From contig NZ_LR732816.1 of NCBI RefSeq assembly GCF_902506205.1, forward strand, positions 1,931,604 to 1,995,603: DNA of 64,000 nt, given 5' to 3'. Under the pieces are notes generated by a model that saw nothing but the letters and a program-made list of their open reading frames with translations, searched no databases and was not told where the DNA came from. The DNA is from Brevundimonas sp. G8 (GTDB lineage Bacteria > Pseudomonadota > Alphaproteobacteria > Caulobacterales > Caulobacteraceae). Positions 40,095 to 47,722 of the stretch are shown in pieces. The position numbers and the translations under genes were made by a program. How positions within the stretch are numbered: position 1 is the first letter of the stretch; every line of letters starts with the position of its first letter.

Positions 40095-40870
40095 AGCGGT
40101 AACTCCGACGCATGAGCCGCCCAACCCCTGTCGCGGTGGGCGGCGTCGATGGCGTTGACCAGTTCGTCGGCAGCGCCCCGTCGGCGCAGTTCTTCGGTCG
40201 GCATGATGCTGCTCTGGGTGCAGGCGGCGGCGCCTTGCCCCGTCAGAGCCGGCGCGATGGCCAGGCCGCCTCGCTCGGCGTCCAGCCAGATGCGAAGTCC
40301 GCCCGTTTGAGACGGGTCGAGGATGCGCCCTTCACAGTTCGCGCGTGTTTGGGCGTCCATCGACGCCAGAACTTGGTCGGCATGCCAGGCGATCAGGGCC
40401 TTGGATCGCACCGTGGCCTCGTAGACAAAATCCAGAGTGTCGGCCTGGTCCCGAGGCTCGATCAAGTCCGGGGGCAGAACGCTCGACCAGTCGATCGTGT
40501 CGCCGGTGGCCAGGTCGTAGGTCATCCGCAGCTCGGTGGCGCTGGGCGGAGTGTCGCCGCAGGACGCGACATCGCGGATCACCAGGCTGGCGAACCTGGG
40601 CCCGGACATGGGGACCGTGACGCGGCGCGACCACTGCGACCGTTCCGGCGCGGCGGCCATACAGTGTGTCCGCTCGGCCGCGCCGGTATCGTCCAAAGCG
40701 CCGGTCAGGTGTTCGAACTGCCGCGCGGCGCGGCCGTCGCCCGTCAGTCGGGGCAGGACTTCGACGCCCTCGACCGTATCCGGCCGTCCGATCAGGCGGC
40801 CGGCGGGGGCCTGACTCTCCGATGCGCCACCGGTCAGCAGCAGGAAGGTCAGGCCCGCCGCGGCGATCAT
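40091..40870 (-). CDS. Secreted protein of unknown function
   Basis: A 259-residue protein with an N-terminal export signal (IAAAGLTFLLLTGG) and no family I recognise. Four cysteines (in THCMAAAP, ASCGDTPP, ANCEGRIL and AACTQSS) could form two disulfides in the periplasm. A run of beta-type strands (VTVPMSGPRFASLVIRD, LRMTYDLATGDTIDW) and several conserved-looking Trp residues are visible. The ATG overlaps the tkt stop (ATGA) and its own stop overlaps the esterase start (TTGA), so it is translated with both; function may concern the same substrate as the esterase. Confidence 0.75.
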   Translation of the reverse strand: MIAAAGLTFLLLTGGASESQAPAGRLIGRPDTVEGVEVLPRLTGDGRAARQFEHLTGALDDTGAAERTHCMAAAPERSQWSRRVTVPMSGPRFASLVIRDVASCGDTPPSATELRMTYDLATGDTIDWSSVLPPDLIEPRDQADTLDFVYEATVRSKALIAWHADQVLASMDAQTRANCEGRILDPSQTGGLRIWLDAERGGLAIAPALTGQGAAACTQSSIMPTEELRRRGAADELVNAIDAAHRDRGWAAHASELPL

Positions 40871-42861
40871 TGAAGCCGCGCCTTGACCGCTGCGACCACC
40901 GCTTCGGTGGTGATGCCGAACTTCTCGTACAGAACCTCGGCTGGGGCCGAGGCGCCGAAGCCGGTCATGCCGATGAAGGCGCCGTCTTCGCCGATGAAAC
41001 GCTCCCAGCCCTGTTTGATCGCGGCTTCGACGGCGACGCGGACCGTGCCGCGACCGATGACCGAGGCCTGGTAGGCGGCGTCCTGCTGCTCGAACAGTTC
41101 GAAACAGGGGACGGAGACGACGCGGGTCGGCGTGCCTTCGCCTTCCAGCGTTTCTGCGGCCTTCAGGACCAGGGCCAGTTCCGTGCCGGTGCCGAACAGG
41201 GTGACCTTGGCCTCGGCCGAGGCCGCCTTGATCTCATAGGCGCCCTTGGCCGACAGGTTTTCTGTCGCGGCGACGGTGCGGACGGCCGGGGTCTTCTGGC
41301 GCGACAGGGCCATGGCCGAGGGCGAGGTCCGGGTCTCCAGCGCGATCTTCCAGCATTCCATGGCCTCGACCGTGTCGGCGGGGCGGAAGACCAGCAGGTT
41401 GGGGATGGCGCGCAGGGCGGCCAGGTGTTCGACCGGCTGGTGCGTGGGGCCGTCTTCGCCCAGGCCGATCGAGTCGTGCGTCAGGACGTGGATGGCGCGG
41501 ACCCCCATCAGGGCGCCCAGACGGATGGCCGGGCGGCTGTAGTCCGAGAAGACCATGAAGGTGCCGGCGTAGGGGATGACCCCGCCGTGCAGGGCCAGAC
41601 CGTTCATGGCTGCGGCCATGCCGAACTCGCGGATGCCCCAGTTGACGTAGCGGCCCTCATACGACGGCGCGTCCAGGATCGGGGTGCCGGCGACGAAGGT
41701 GTTGTTCGATCCGGTCAGGTCGGCCGAGCCGCCGACCAGTTCGGGGATTGAGGCGAACACCTGGTCCAGGGCGGCGCCCGACGACTGGCGCGTGGCCTGG
41801 GCCGGCTGGGTCTCGATCAGTTCGGCGATCTTGGCGTTCAGGGCGTCGAAGGCGCCCTCGGGCAGGTCGCCCTTCATGGCGCGGGTGAAGTCGGCGGCCT
41901 GGCCGGAGGCGGCGAGGCGGGCTTCCCACTTCTTGCGGTCCTTCGATCCGCGGCGGCCGACCTTGTGCCAGGCGTCGGCGATGGTCTGGGGCATTTCGAA
42001 GGGTTCGTGATCCCAGGCCAGGCCCAGGCGGGTGGCGGCGATTTCGGCGGCGCCCAGGGCCGCGCCGTGGGTCTTGTGGCTGCCCTCCATGGTGGCGGCG
42101 CCCTTGCCGATCTTGGTCTTGCAGGCGATCAGGGCGGGCTTGTCCTGACGCGTGGCCCACTTCATGGCGGCCTTGATGGCGTTCATGTCGTGGCCGTCGA
42201 TGGCCTTGACCGCCCAGCCGGCGGCCTTGAACCGGGCCTTCTGGTCGGTCGTGTCCGACAGGGAGACCTTGCCGTCGATGGTGATTTCGTTGTCGTCCCA
42301 CAGGACGTGCAGCTTGTTCAGCTTGTAGCGGCCGGCCAGGGCGATGGCTTCCTGCGACACGCCTTCCATCAGGCAGCCGTCGCCGGCGATGACCCAGGTG
42401 CGGTGGTCGACCAGGTCGTCGCCGTATTTGGCGGCCAGGTGACGCTCGGCCATCGCAAAGCCGACCGAGGTGGCCAGGCCCTGGCCCAGCGGGCCGGTGG
42501 TGACCTCGACGCCGGGCATGTGGCCGTATTCGGGGTGGCCGGCGGTCTTGGAGCCCCACTGGCGGAAGTTCGACAGTTCTTCCTTGGTCGCGGCCTTGTA
42601 GCCGGTCAGGTGCAGCAGGGCGTAGATCAGCATCGAGCCGTGGCCCGCCGACAGAATAAAGCGGTCGCGGTCGGCCCAGTCGGGGCGGCTCGCGTCGAAC
42701 TTCAGGAAGCGGCTGAACAGCACGGTGGCGACGTCGGCCATGCCCATGGGCATGCCGGGGTGGCCGGACTTGGCCTTCTCGACGCCGTCCATGGCGAGGA
42801 CGCGAATGGCGTTCGCCATCTGCTCGGGCGTGGCCTTTGGTGCGGTTTTGGCGTCGGTCAC
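40867..42861 (-). CDS. tkt: Transketolase
   Basis: Thiamine-diphosphate enzyme of the pentose phosphate pathway and, if present, the Calvin cycle; transfers two-carbon units between sugar phosphates. The 664 residues show the ThDP motif GDGCLMEGVSQEA ending in WDDNEITIDG, the phosphate-binding SAGHGSMLIYALLHLTGY, and in the second domain DSIGLGEDGPTHQPVEHLA with the catalytic Glu region upstream. The GTG start (codon 1, TDAKTAPKATPEQMANAIR) has GAGG about eight bases upstream. It heads the run tkt - secreted protein - esterase - VOC - purT. Confidence 0.95.
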   Translation of the reverse strand: MTDAKTAPKATPEQMANAIRVLAMDGVEKAKSGHPGMPMGMADVATVLFSRFLKFDASRPDWADRDRFILSAGHGSMLIYALLHLTGYKAATKEELSNFRQWGSKTAGHPEYGHMPGVEVTTGPLGQGLATSVGFAMAERHLAAKYGDDLVDHRTWVIAGDGCLMEGVSQEAIALAGRYKLNKLHVLWDDNEITIDGKVSLSDTTDQKARFKAAGWAVKAIDGHDMNAIKAAMKWATRQDKPALIACKTKIGKGAATMEGSHKTHGAALGAAEIAATRLGLAWDHEPFEMPQTIADAWHKVGRRGSKDRKKWEARLAASGQAADFTRAMKGDLPEGAFDALNAKIAELIETQPAQATRQSSGAALDQVFASIPELVGGSADLTGSNNTFVAGTPILDAPSYEGRYVNWGIREFGMAAAMNGLALHGGVIPYAGTFMVFSDYSRPAIRLGALMGVRAIHVLTHDSIGLGEDGPTHQPVEHLAALRAIPNLLVFRPADTVEAMECWKIALETRTSPSAMALSRQKTPAVRTVAATENLSAKGAYEIKAASAEAKVTLFGTGTELALVLKAAETLEGEGTPTRVVSVPCFELFEQQDAAYQASVIGRGTVRVAVEAAIKQGWERFIGEDGAFIGMTGFGASAPAEVLYEKFGITTEAVVAAVKARLQ

Positions 42862-42955
42862 GGTGGAGACCTCTGTTGGGAAGGCGGAAAAAGGGGGCGC
42901 GCCGCTTTACCCCGACGCGTCCTCGGGTTCTATACGCAATTTGAAGGAGCGACCG

Positions 42956-43219
42956 ATGGCAGACGCCACCACGGCCGCAAGGACGCGTATCGACCGCGCC
43001 CTGGCCGAACTGGAACGCAAGATCCTGGAGCTGAAGGCGCGCCCCGCCTCGGCGCCCGCAATCGCGGACGACGACCTGTTCGCGCCCCGTTCTTCGGATT
43101 CGGCGGCCAGCGATCAGCGCGTCGCCGAGCTGGAGGCCGCAGGACGCGAGGCCTCCGACGCCCTGGCCCGCGCGGCCGAAGCCGTGCGCGGCGTCCTGGC
43201 GCAAAGCGAGGCCGGCTGA
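42956..43219 (+). CDS. Small coiled-coil protein upstream of zapA
   Basis: An 87-residue protein, nearly all helical: heptad-like patterns in ARTRIDRALAELERKILELK and in the C-terminal RVAELEAAGREASDALARAAE indicate coiled coil, with a flexible middle. It resembles DUF4164-type proteins found next to zapA in alphaproteobacteria. GAAGGAG five to six bases before the ATG fixes the start, and its stop overlaps the zapA start by one base (TGATG). A role alongside ZapA in division is suggested by position only. Confidence 0.75.
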   Translation: MADATTAARTRIDRALAELERKILELKARPASAPAIADDDLFAPRSSDSAASDQRVAELEAAGREASDALARAAEAVRGVLAQSEAG

Positions 43220-43539
43220 TGGCGACGGTGACGGTCGAGGTCAACGGGCGGCCCTATGCAGTGGGTTGCGCCGACGGTCAGGAAGAGCGAGTTCGAATCC
43301 TGGCCAAACAGTTCGACAACCAGGTGCGCCAGGTGGCCCAGGACGTGGGGCACGTCGGCGACCTGCGTCTGTTCCTGATGTCCGCCCTGATCCTGGCCGA
43401 CGAACTGCACGAGGCGCGCCTGAACGGCGGCAAGGCGGGGCCGTCCACCCTGGCCCCAGCGCCGGCCTCGACGGACGGGGTCGCCGAGGCGCTGAACGCC
43501 GTCGCCGCGCGGATCGAGAAGATCGCTCAAGGTATCTGA
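43219..43539 (+). CDS. zapA: Cell division protein ZapA
   Basis: A 106-residue ZapA: promotes bundling of FtsZ protofilaments at the division ring. The N-terminal globular domain has VTVEVNGRPYAVGCADGQEERVRILA, the family signature, then an alpha helix (FDNQVRQVAQDVGHVGDLRLFLMSALILADEL) leading to a coiled-coil tail that dimerises. The alphaproteobacterial insert is rich in Ala and Pro. It is coupled to the coiled-coil gene by a one-base overlap, and the 6S RNA gene follows, a conserved order. Confidence 0.93.
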   Translation: MATVTVEVNGRPYAVGCADGQEERVRILAKQFDNQVRQVAQDVGHVGDLRLFLMSALILADELHEARLNGGKAGPSTLAPAPASTDGVAEALNAVAARIEKIAQGI

Positions 43540-43559
43540 TCAGGATTTGATCGTGGGCG

Positions 43560-43589
43560 CTGGCGCAAGGCGAGGCGAAGGCCTATCTT
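43560..43589 (+). promoter_or_regulatory. Candidate promoter of 6S RNA
   Basis: CTGGCG and TATCTT separated by 18 bases, with transcription expected near 43596 where the RNA closing stem begins. The match is moderate; assignment rests mainly on its position. Confidence 0.4.
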
Positions 43590-43595
43590 GATCGA

Positions 43596-43770
43596 TGGCG
43601 GGTCTTGCTGCGGCCCACGTCGAAGGCATACATTTCCTCGCGACCTTAATTCACTCAAAGGGATCTGTCCCTGTCCGGGCTCGAGGGCCTGGGCATATGG
43701 AGCCCACCTGGCTACCCAGGTTCGAGAGGATTTAAACGCCCTTCACGGTTCTTGCGGCGCCGCCAACCTT
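43596..43770 (+). ncRNA. ssrS: 6S RNA
   Basis: Lies between zapA and the 5-FCL gene, where the 6S RNA gene sits in most proteobacteria. About 175 bases fold like 6S RNA: ends close through TGGCGG (43596-43601) with CCGCCA (43760-43765) and GCTGC with GCGGC; a small hairpin GGGA-TCTG-TCCC (43660-43671) lies in the 5' central region; the apical arm pairs CTCGA...CCTGGG (43680-43693) with CCCAGG...TCGAG (43715-43726). The RNA mimics an open promoter and binds sigma-70 RNA polymerase. A T-run (43776-43781) follows. Ends are approximate; no alignment was possible. Confidence 0.82.
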
Positions 43771-43781
43771 CTCTCTTTTTT

Positions 43782-43937
43782 GTGTGCTACCGCTCGCCGC
43801 GCGGCGGCTCGCTGCATGAGCACGTTTGTGCGCGCTATCTTTCGCGACGCGGTCGCTCCGCTGCATGACTTCTTTTTTGCTGTTGCGCGGGCGTCGCTTT
43901 GGTTCGCTAGGCTCGGCGCGTTGGTAGGGGTGGCCGA
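43782..43937. other. Spacer between 6S RNA and the 5-FCL gene
   Basis: 156 bases without a recognised feature. It is rich in CGCT and TTT runs (for example CTTCTTTTTTGCTGTTGCGC at about 43867) and could hold the tail of the 6S precursor, since in other proteobacteria 6S RNA and this gene are co-transcribed. No clear extra promoter is seen. Confidence 0.5.
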
Positions 43938-44495
43938 ATGATCCAGGACAAGCATGAGTTGCGGTCCGCCGCGCGGGCGGTTCGCAAACGGCTGGCCGAG
44001 GTCGATCCCCTGGCGGCGTCGCGCGCGGCGGATCACGCCGACGCCCTGCCGCCCGCCGAGATCGTGGCCCTCTATCGCGCCATGGGGTCCGAACTGGATA
44101 CGGACGCGTTGGCCTTGACGCTTGAGGCCGCCGGCCGCCGGCTGTGCCTGCCGGTGGTGATCCAGCGCGACGCCCCCATGGAGTTCCGCGCCTGGTCGCC
44201 GGGCGAGCCGCTTGAACTGGACGCCGCCGGATGCCCCGCGCCCCTGCCGCTGGCGCAGGTCGTCACGCCGGACCTGATCCTGACGCCTTTGCTGGCCTTT
44301 GACGACCACGGCGGGCGTCTGGGGCAGGGCGGCGGCTATTACGACCGCACCTTCGCCGCCCGCCCCGACGCGCTTCGCATCGGTTTCGCCTACGTCGGCC
44401 AGAAGGTCGAGCGGCTGAAGCTGGAACCCCATGACATCCGACTGCATGGCGTTCTGACCGAGGCGGGCTATGCGGACTTTGGCATATCCCATTGA
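43938..44495 (+). CDS. ygfA: 5-formyltetrahydrofolate cyclo-ligase
   Basis: ATP-dependent enzyme that turns 5-formyl-THF back to 5,10-methenyl-THF, rescuing folate for one-carbon reactions. The 185-residue protein has the family end motif GQGGGYYDRTFA, preceded by DLILTPLLAFDDHGGRLG, and the N-terminal Lys/Arg helix KHELRSAARAVRKRLAE. Its place after 6S RNA is the conserved proteobacterial order. A perfect TTGACA -35 box for the following vapBC pair lies over its stop codon. Confidence 0.93.
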   Translation: MIQDKHELRSAARAVRKRLAEVDPLAASRAADHADALPPAEIVALYRAMGSELDTDALALTLEAAGRRLCLPVVIQRDAPMEFRAWSPGEPLELDAAGCPAPLPLAQVVTPDLILTPLLAFDDHGGRLGQGGGYYDRTFAARPDALRIGFAYVGQKVERLKLEPHDIRLHGVLTEAGYADFGISH

Positions 44496-44520
44496 CATAT
44501 ACGTGCGGCGAGCCGATATC
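44492..44520 (+). promoter_or_regulatory. Candidate promoter of vapBC
   Basis: A consensus TTGACA overlaps the stop codon of the cyclo-ligase gene; 17 bases on is GATATC, a weaker -10 element. The vapB start codon follows seven bases later, leaving a very short leader. It indicates that vapBC brought or evolved its own promoter. Confidence 0.5.
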
Positions 44521-44526
44521 AACGTC

Positions 44527-44763
44527 ATGAGCGCCCCGCTGAAAGCCACGGTCTTCAAGTCCAATCGTTCGCAGGCCGTGCGACTGCCCAAGGCCGTCGC
44601 CTTTCCCGAAGACGTGAAGGAGCTTCGCGTCATCAAGGAAGGCAAGAGCCTGCGCTTGGTGCCGCTGAATGCACTATGGGACGACTTCTTTGACCGACCC
44701 GGCATCCCGGATTGGCCGGATCGCGAGCCCCAAGGCGAATGGCCGGAACGCGAGCCGTTCTGA
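44527..44763 (+). CDS. vapB: VapB-type antitoxin (AbrB/MazE fold)
   Basis: A 78-residue antitoxin. The N-terminal swapped-hairpin DNA-binding domain is seen in KATVFKSNRSQAVRLPKAVAFPEDVKELRVIKEGKSLRL, the pattern of plasmid-type VapB/MazE antitoxins; the acidic and Trp-rich C-terminus (WDDFFDRPGIPDWPDRE) should wrap the toxin. The pair normally represses its own promoter. The ATG is preferred over an upstream in-frame codon because that extension lies inside the promoter. The toxin starts one base after its stop codon. Confidence 0.9.
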   Translation: MSAPLKATVFKSNRSQAVRLPKAVAFPEDVKELRVIKEGKSLRLVPLNALWDDFFDRPGIPDWPDREPQGEWPEREPF

Positions 44764-44764
44764 G

Positions 44765-45187
44765 GTGACGGATTACCTGCTTGATGCAGATATCTGCATC
44801 CATGTTCTGCGTCGGCGTGGGCCTGATTTGCGCGATAAGTTCGCCGAGGCGGTGGGGCGGATATCGATGTCCACCATCACACTGACCGAGCTGCTCGTCG
44901 GTGTGGCCAAATCACAAAACCCTGTCTTGCGGCATGAGGAGTTGATGAGGTTCCGGGCGCGTCTGGACCTTTTGGACTTCGACGAACAAGCCGCAGCCCA
45001 CGCAGCGGATATCCGCGCGAGCTTGGAACGGAGCGGCCAGAAAATCGGGCCGCTCGATACTTTATTGGCCGGCCAGGCGCGCAGCCTTGGCCTCACGGTC
45101 GTAACGGCGAACGTCCGGGAGTTCTCGCGCGTCGAGGGCCTACTGGTCGAAAACTGGCTTGGCCATGGACAAGGCTTTCACGAATGA
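44765..45187 (+). CDS. vapC: VapC-type toxin, PIN-domain ribonuclease
   Basis: A 140-residue PIN-domain nuclease. The acidic catalytic residues are visible: Asp in YLLDADICIHVLRRR, Glu in STITLTELLVGVAKS, Asp in GPLDTLLAGQARSLGLTVVTANVREF. VapC toxins cleave tRNA or rRNA when the antitoxin is lost. The start is GTG 44765, just past the vapB stop. Its stop overlaps the ymdB start (ATGA), so a housekeeping gene is translationally coupled to the toxin. Confidence 0.9.
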   Translation: MTDYLLDADICIHVLRRRGPDLRDKFAEAVGRISMSTITLTELLVGVAKSQNPVLRHEELMRFRARLDLLDFDEQAAAHAADIRASLERSGQKIGPLDTLLAGQARSLGLTVVTANVREFSRVEGLLVENWLGHGQGFHE

Positions 45188-46005
45188 GACTGGCATTTTT
45201 TGGCGACGTCATCGGCAAGTCCGGCCGTGACGGGATCAGCGACCATCTTCCGGGCCTGAAGCGCGACCTGAAGCTCGACTTCGTGGTGATCAACGCCGAG
45301 AACGCGGCGGGCGGTTTCGGCATCACCGAGAACACGGCGCGCGAGCTGTTCATGGCGGGCGCGGACTGTTTGACGCTGGGCAACCACTCGTGGGATCAAC
45401 GCGAGGCCCTGACCTATATCGTGCGCGAGCCGCGCCTGATCCGGCCGGCCAACTATCCGCGCCTGATGGATGCGCCGGGCGCCGGGGCCAATCTGTTCGA
45501 GACCCATTCGGGGCGCACCGTCCTGGTCATGAACGTGCTGGGCCGGGTGCATATGGATCCGATGGACGATCCGTTCGGCGCGGTCGAGCGTGAGCTGGCG
45601 GCCGCGCCTTTGGGCGCCGTGGCCGACGCCGTCATCGTCGACATGCATGCCGAGGTCACGTCCGAGAAGATGGCCATGGGACATTTTTGCGATGGGCGCG
45701 CCTCGCTGGTCGTCGGCACCCACACCCACGTTCCGACCGCCGACTGCCAAATCCTGCCCGGCGGCACGGCCTATCAGACCGACGCCGGCGGTTGCTGCGA
45801 CTATGACAGCGTGATCGGTAACGAGAAGGAAGAGCCGCTGCGGCGCTTCACCACCCGCATCTCGGGCGGTCGCTACATGCCCGCGTCCGGCCCGGCGACC
45901 ATCTGCGGCGTCTTCGTCGAGACCGATGACAAGACCGGGCTGGCCACGCGCGTCGAGCCGATCCGCGTCGGCGGTCGCCTGTCCCAGGCCGTGCCGGTTC
46001 TCTGA
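45184..46005 (+). CDS. ymdB: YmdB-family metallophosphoesterase
   Basis: A 273-residue dimetal phosphodiesterase of the YmdB family (TIGR00282). Metal ligands are visible in FFGDVIGKSGRD, VVINAENAAGGFG, LTLGNHSWDQREA, VIVDMHAEVTSEKMAMGHF and VVGTHTHVPTADC. The Bacillus homologue hydrolyses 2',3'-cyclic nucleotides and influences biofilm and late adaptive genes; in alphaproteobacteria the gene usually follows the cyclo-ligase. Here vapBC separates the two. Confidence 0.93.
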   Translation: MRLAFFGDVIGKSGRDGISDHLPGLKRDLKLDFVVINAENAAGGFGITENTARELFMAGADCLTLGNHSWDQREALTYIVREPRLIRPANYPRLMDAPGAGANLFETHSGRTVLVMNVLGRVHMDPMDDPFGAVERELAAAPLGAVADAVIVDMHAEVTSEKMAMGHFCDGRASLVVGTHTHVPTADCQILPGGTAYQTDAGGCCDYDSVIGNEKEEPLRRFTTRISGGRYMPASGPATICGVFVETDDKTGLATRVEPIRVGGRLSQAVPVL

Positions 46006-46009
46006 GGCC

Positions 46010-47086
46010 TCAGGCGGCGGCCCGGCGGCGTTCGATCAGGGTCCGCCGCACGGCCTGAAGATCGGCCGCGCGCCGCTGGGGCGTATGGGTCGCCAGCACA
46101 TAGGCTTGGCCCGCGCGCGCCAGGGCCAGCCGTTCCTCGGGCGCCGAGATCAGCCGCTCCATCGCCGCCGCCAGCGTCTTCGGGGTCACCGCGTCCACAT
46201 AGAGGGCATGCGGCCCGCTGGCTTCGCGCAGGCCCCCGCGCCCGGACGAGATCAGGGCTGCGCCTGCCGCATGAGCCTCGATCGCCGTCAGGCCGAACGG
46301 CTCGTCCCAGACGGACGGTGTCAGGGCGATGGCCGCCGTCTGCATTCGCCGTCGCACCTGCGCTAGCGGCGCGGACTTCAGCACCTCCACCCGGTCGCCA
46401 TACCGTTCCAGCGGCGCGACATGTCGGGCCGCCCAGCGGGCGTGGTCGTCCCAGTCGTTCAGCATCAGCACGGCGCGCCAGTCCGGATGGGCGTCCAGCA
46501 CGGCGGGCAGGGCGGCGCACAGGACATCCACGCCCTTCTCGGGCATCGCCCGTCCGGCGAAGGCGATCACCGGCTGTCGATCCTCGGGCGAGGCCAGCCA
46601 GGCGCCGGCGTCGATGGGGTTGGGCACGGCGAACGCCCGGTCGTCCAGATCGGGGAAGGTGCGCACGAAGGAGTCGCGCTCGGCGATGCTGACGAAGACC
46701 AGGCCGTCCAGCCGGTCATAGCGGGCCTTGTAGCGCCAGCGGTCGATGGGGTGGCGCGGCGTGCGCAGGGCGTTGTGGCGATAGAGCAGTTGGGGCGTAT
46801 CGGGCAGAGCCTGCTGCACCGCCAGCGCCTGTTTCACCTGCTGATGATGTTCGATCACGTCGGGTCGAAAGGCGCGCAGCCGCTCGATCAGGGCGGGCAT
46901 TCGCATGCGCCCGGTCGGCAGGGCATCGATGCCCGGCGCATTGTGATCGTCTGCCCCGCTACAGCAGAAGATGCGCGTCTCGCCGCCCTGATCGACGCCC
47001 GCCATCGTCCGCACGACGGTCTCCATCGAGTTGGGCTGAGCTTCGGAAAAGAGACACCCCGGAGGGAGCAGGATGGCGGTGCGCAA
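46010..47086 (-). CDS. Glycosyltransferase family 4 protein
   Basis: A 358-residue GT-B glycosyltransferase. The acceptor half opens with RTAILLPPGCLFSEAQPNSMETVVRTM; the donor half has FAGRAMPEKGVDVLCAALP and the nucleotide-sugar binding block SVWDEPFGLTAIEAHAAGAALISSGRGGLRE with the paired Glu residues of family 4. It should transfer a sugar onto a surface polysaccharide or lipid; the sugar is not predictable. The start is TTG, with a weak GGAA nearby, so the N-terminus is slightly uncertain. No polysaccharide cluster is nearby. Confidence 0.86.
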   Translation of the reverse strand: MRTAILLPPGCLFSEAQPNSMETVVRTMAGVDQGGETRIFCCSGADDHNAPGIDALPTGRMRMPALIERLRAFRPDVIEHHQQVKQALAVQQALPDTPQLLYRHNALRTPRHPIDRWRYKARYDRLDGLVFVSIAERDSFVRTFPDLDDRAFAVPNPIDAGAWLASPEDRQPVIAFAGRAMPEKGVDVLCAALPAVLDAHPDWRAVLMLNDWDDHARWAARHVAPLERYGDRVEVLKSAPLAQVRRRMQTAAIALTPSVWDEPFGLTAIEAHAAGAALISSGRGGLREASGPHALYVDAVTPKTLAAAMERLISAPEERLALARAGQAYVLATHTPQRRAADLQAVRRTLIERRRAAA

Positions 47087-47149
47087 GGGCGAGTTCCGGT
47101 GCGAGGACTGCGCGACCTATAGACGGTTCATGGCGTGACGGCGACGCTT

Positions 47150-47722
47150 CTAGCTGTTGGGATAACCCAGTTCCGGCTCCATCCGCTCGAAGGTGCGGTT
47201 CATGGCGTAGGCGTCCAGATTGGGCAGGGCGATATGGCCGAAGCGCAGCGACAGCTGATCCTCGGCGCGCGTCTCGCCGCCTCGGGATACGGCGGCGACG
47301 TAGAAGGCCGACGCCAGGCCGGTGCGGTCCGATCCGCCGGCGCAGTGGATCAGCAGCGGTTTGGGCGCATCGCGCATGATGGCGATCAGGGTGCGGACCT
47401 CCTGCGGCGTCAGCTCTTCCTTGGACGACATGCGGAAGTTGATGTGCCGGATGCCAAGGCGACGACTGTCGGCGACCTCGTCGTCATACCAGGGCGAGCC
47501 GGGGTTGGGACCGCGCAGGTTCAGCACGGTGCGGATGCCGTGCTGGCGCTCCATCCGGTCCAGCAGGCCGGGACGCGGCTGACCGGCGCGATAGATCTCG
47601 CCGGGAATGACCGTATGGACATTGCCGCTCATGGCGACGGCGACGATGTAGGCGATCAGGCAGACGAGGACGATCCCGGCCGAGGTCAGCCCCAACTTTA
47701 AGGGTGAGACGCGGCGGATCAC
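47150..47722 (-). CDS. Membrane-anchored dual-specificity/tyrosine phosphatase
   Basis: A 190-residue protein with one N-terminal transmembrane helix (about 9-32) and a phosphatase domain facing the periplasm or cytosol depending on topology. The P-loop is complete: LLIHCAGGSDRTGLASA, with catalytic Cys and Arg; an upstream TVLNLRGPNPGSPWYDDE fits the general-acid region. Such domains dephosphorylate protein Tyr/Ser/Thr or phosphoinositide-like substrates. The GTG start overlaps the stop of the repeat membrane protein (GTGA), a tight pairing that suggests joint action. Confidence 0.82.
   Translation of the reverse strand: MIRRVSPLKLGLTSAGIVLVCLIAYIVAVAMSGNVHTVIPGEIYRAGQPRPGLLDRMERQHGIRTVLNLRGPNPGSPWYDDEVADSRRLGIRHINFRMSSKEELTPQEVRTLIAIMRDAPKPLLIHCAGGSDRTGLASAFYVAAVSRGGETRAEDQLSLRFGHIALPNLDAYAMNRTFERMEPELGYPNS

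Noticed and set aside
44492..44530. Palindromic VapB operator near the vapB start
   Set aside because: Only partial TTGA...TCAA symmetry and the GATATC hexamer are visible; not strong enough to call a site.
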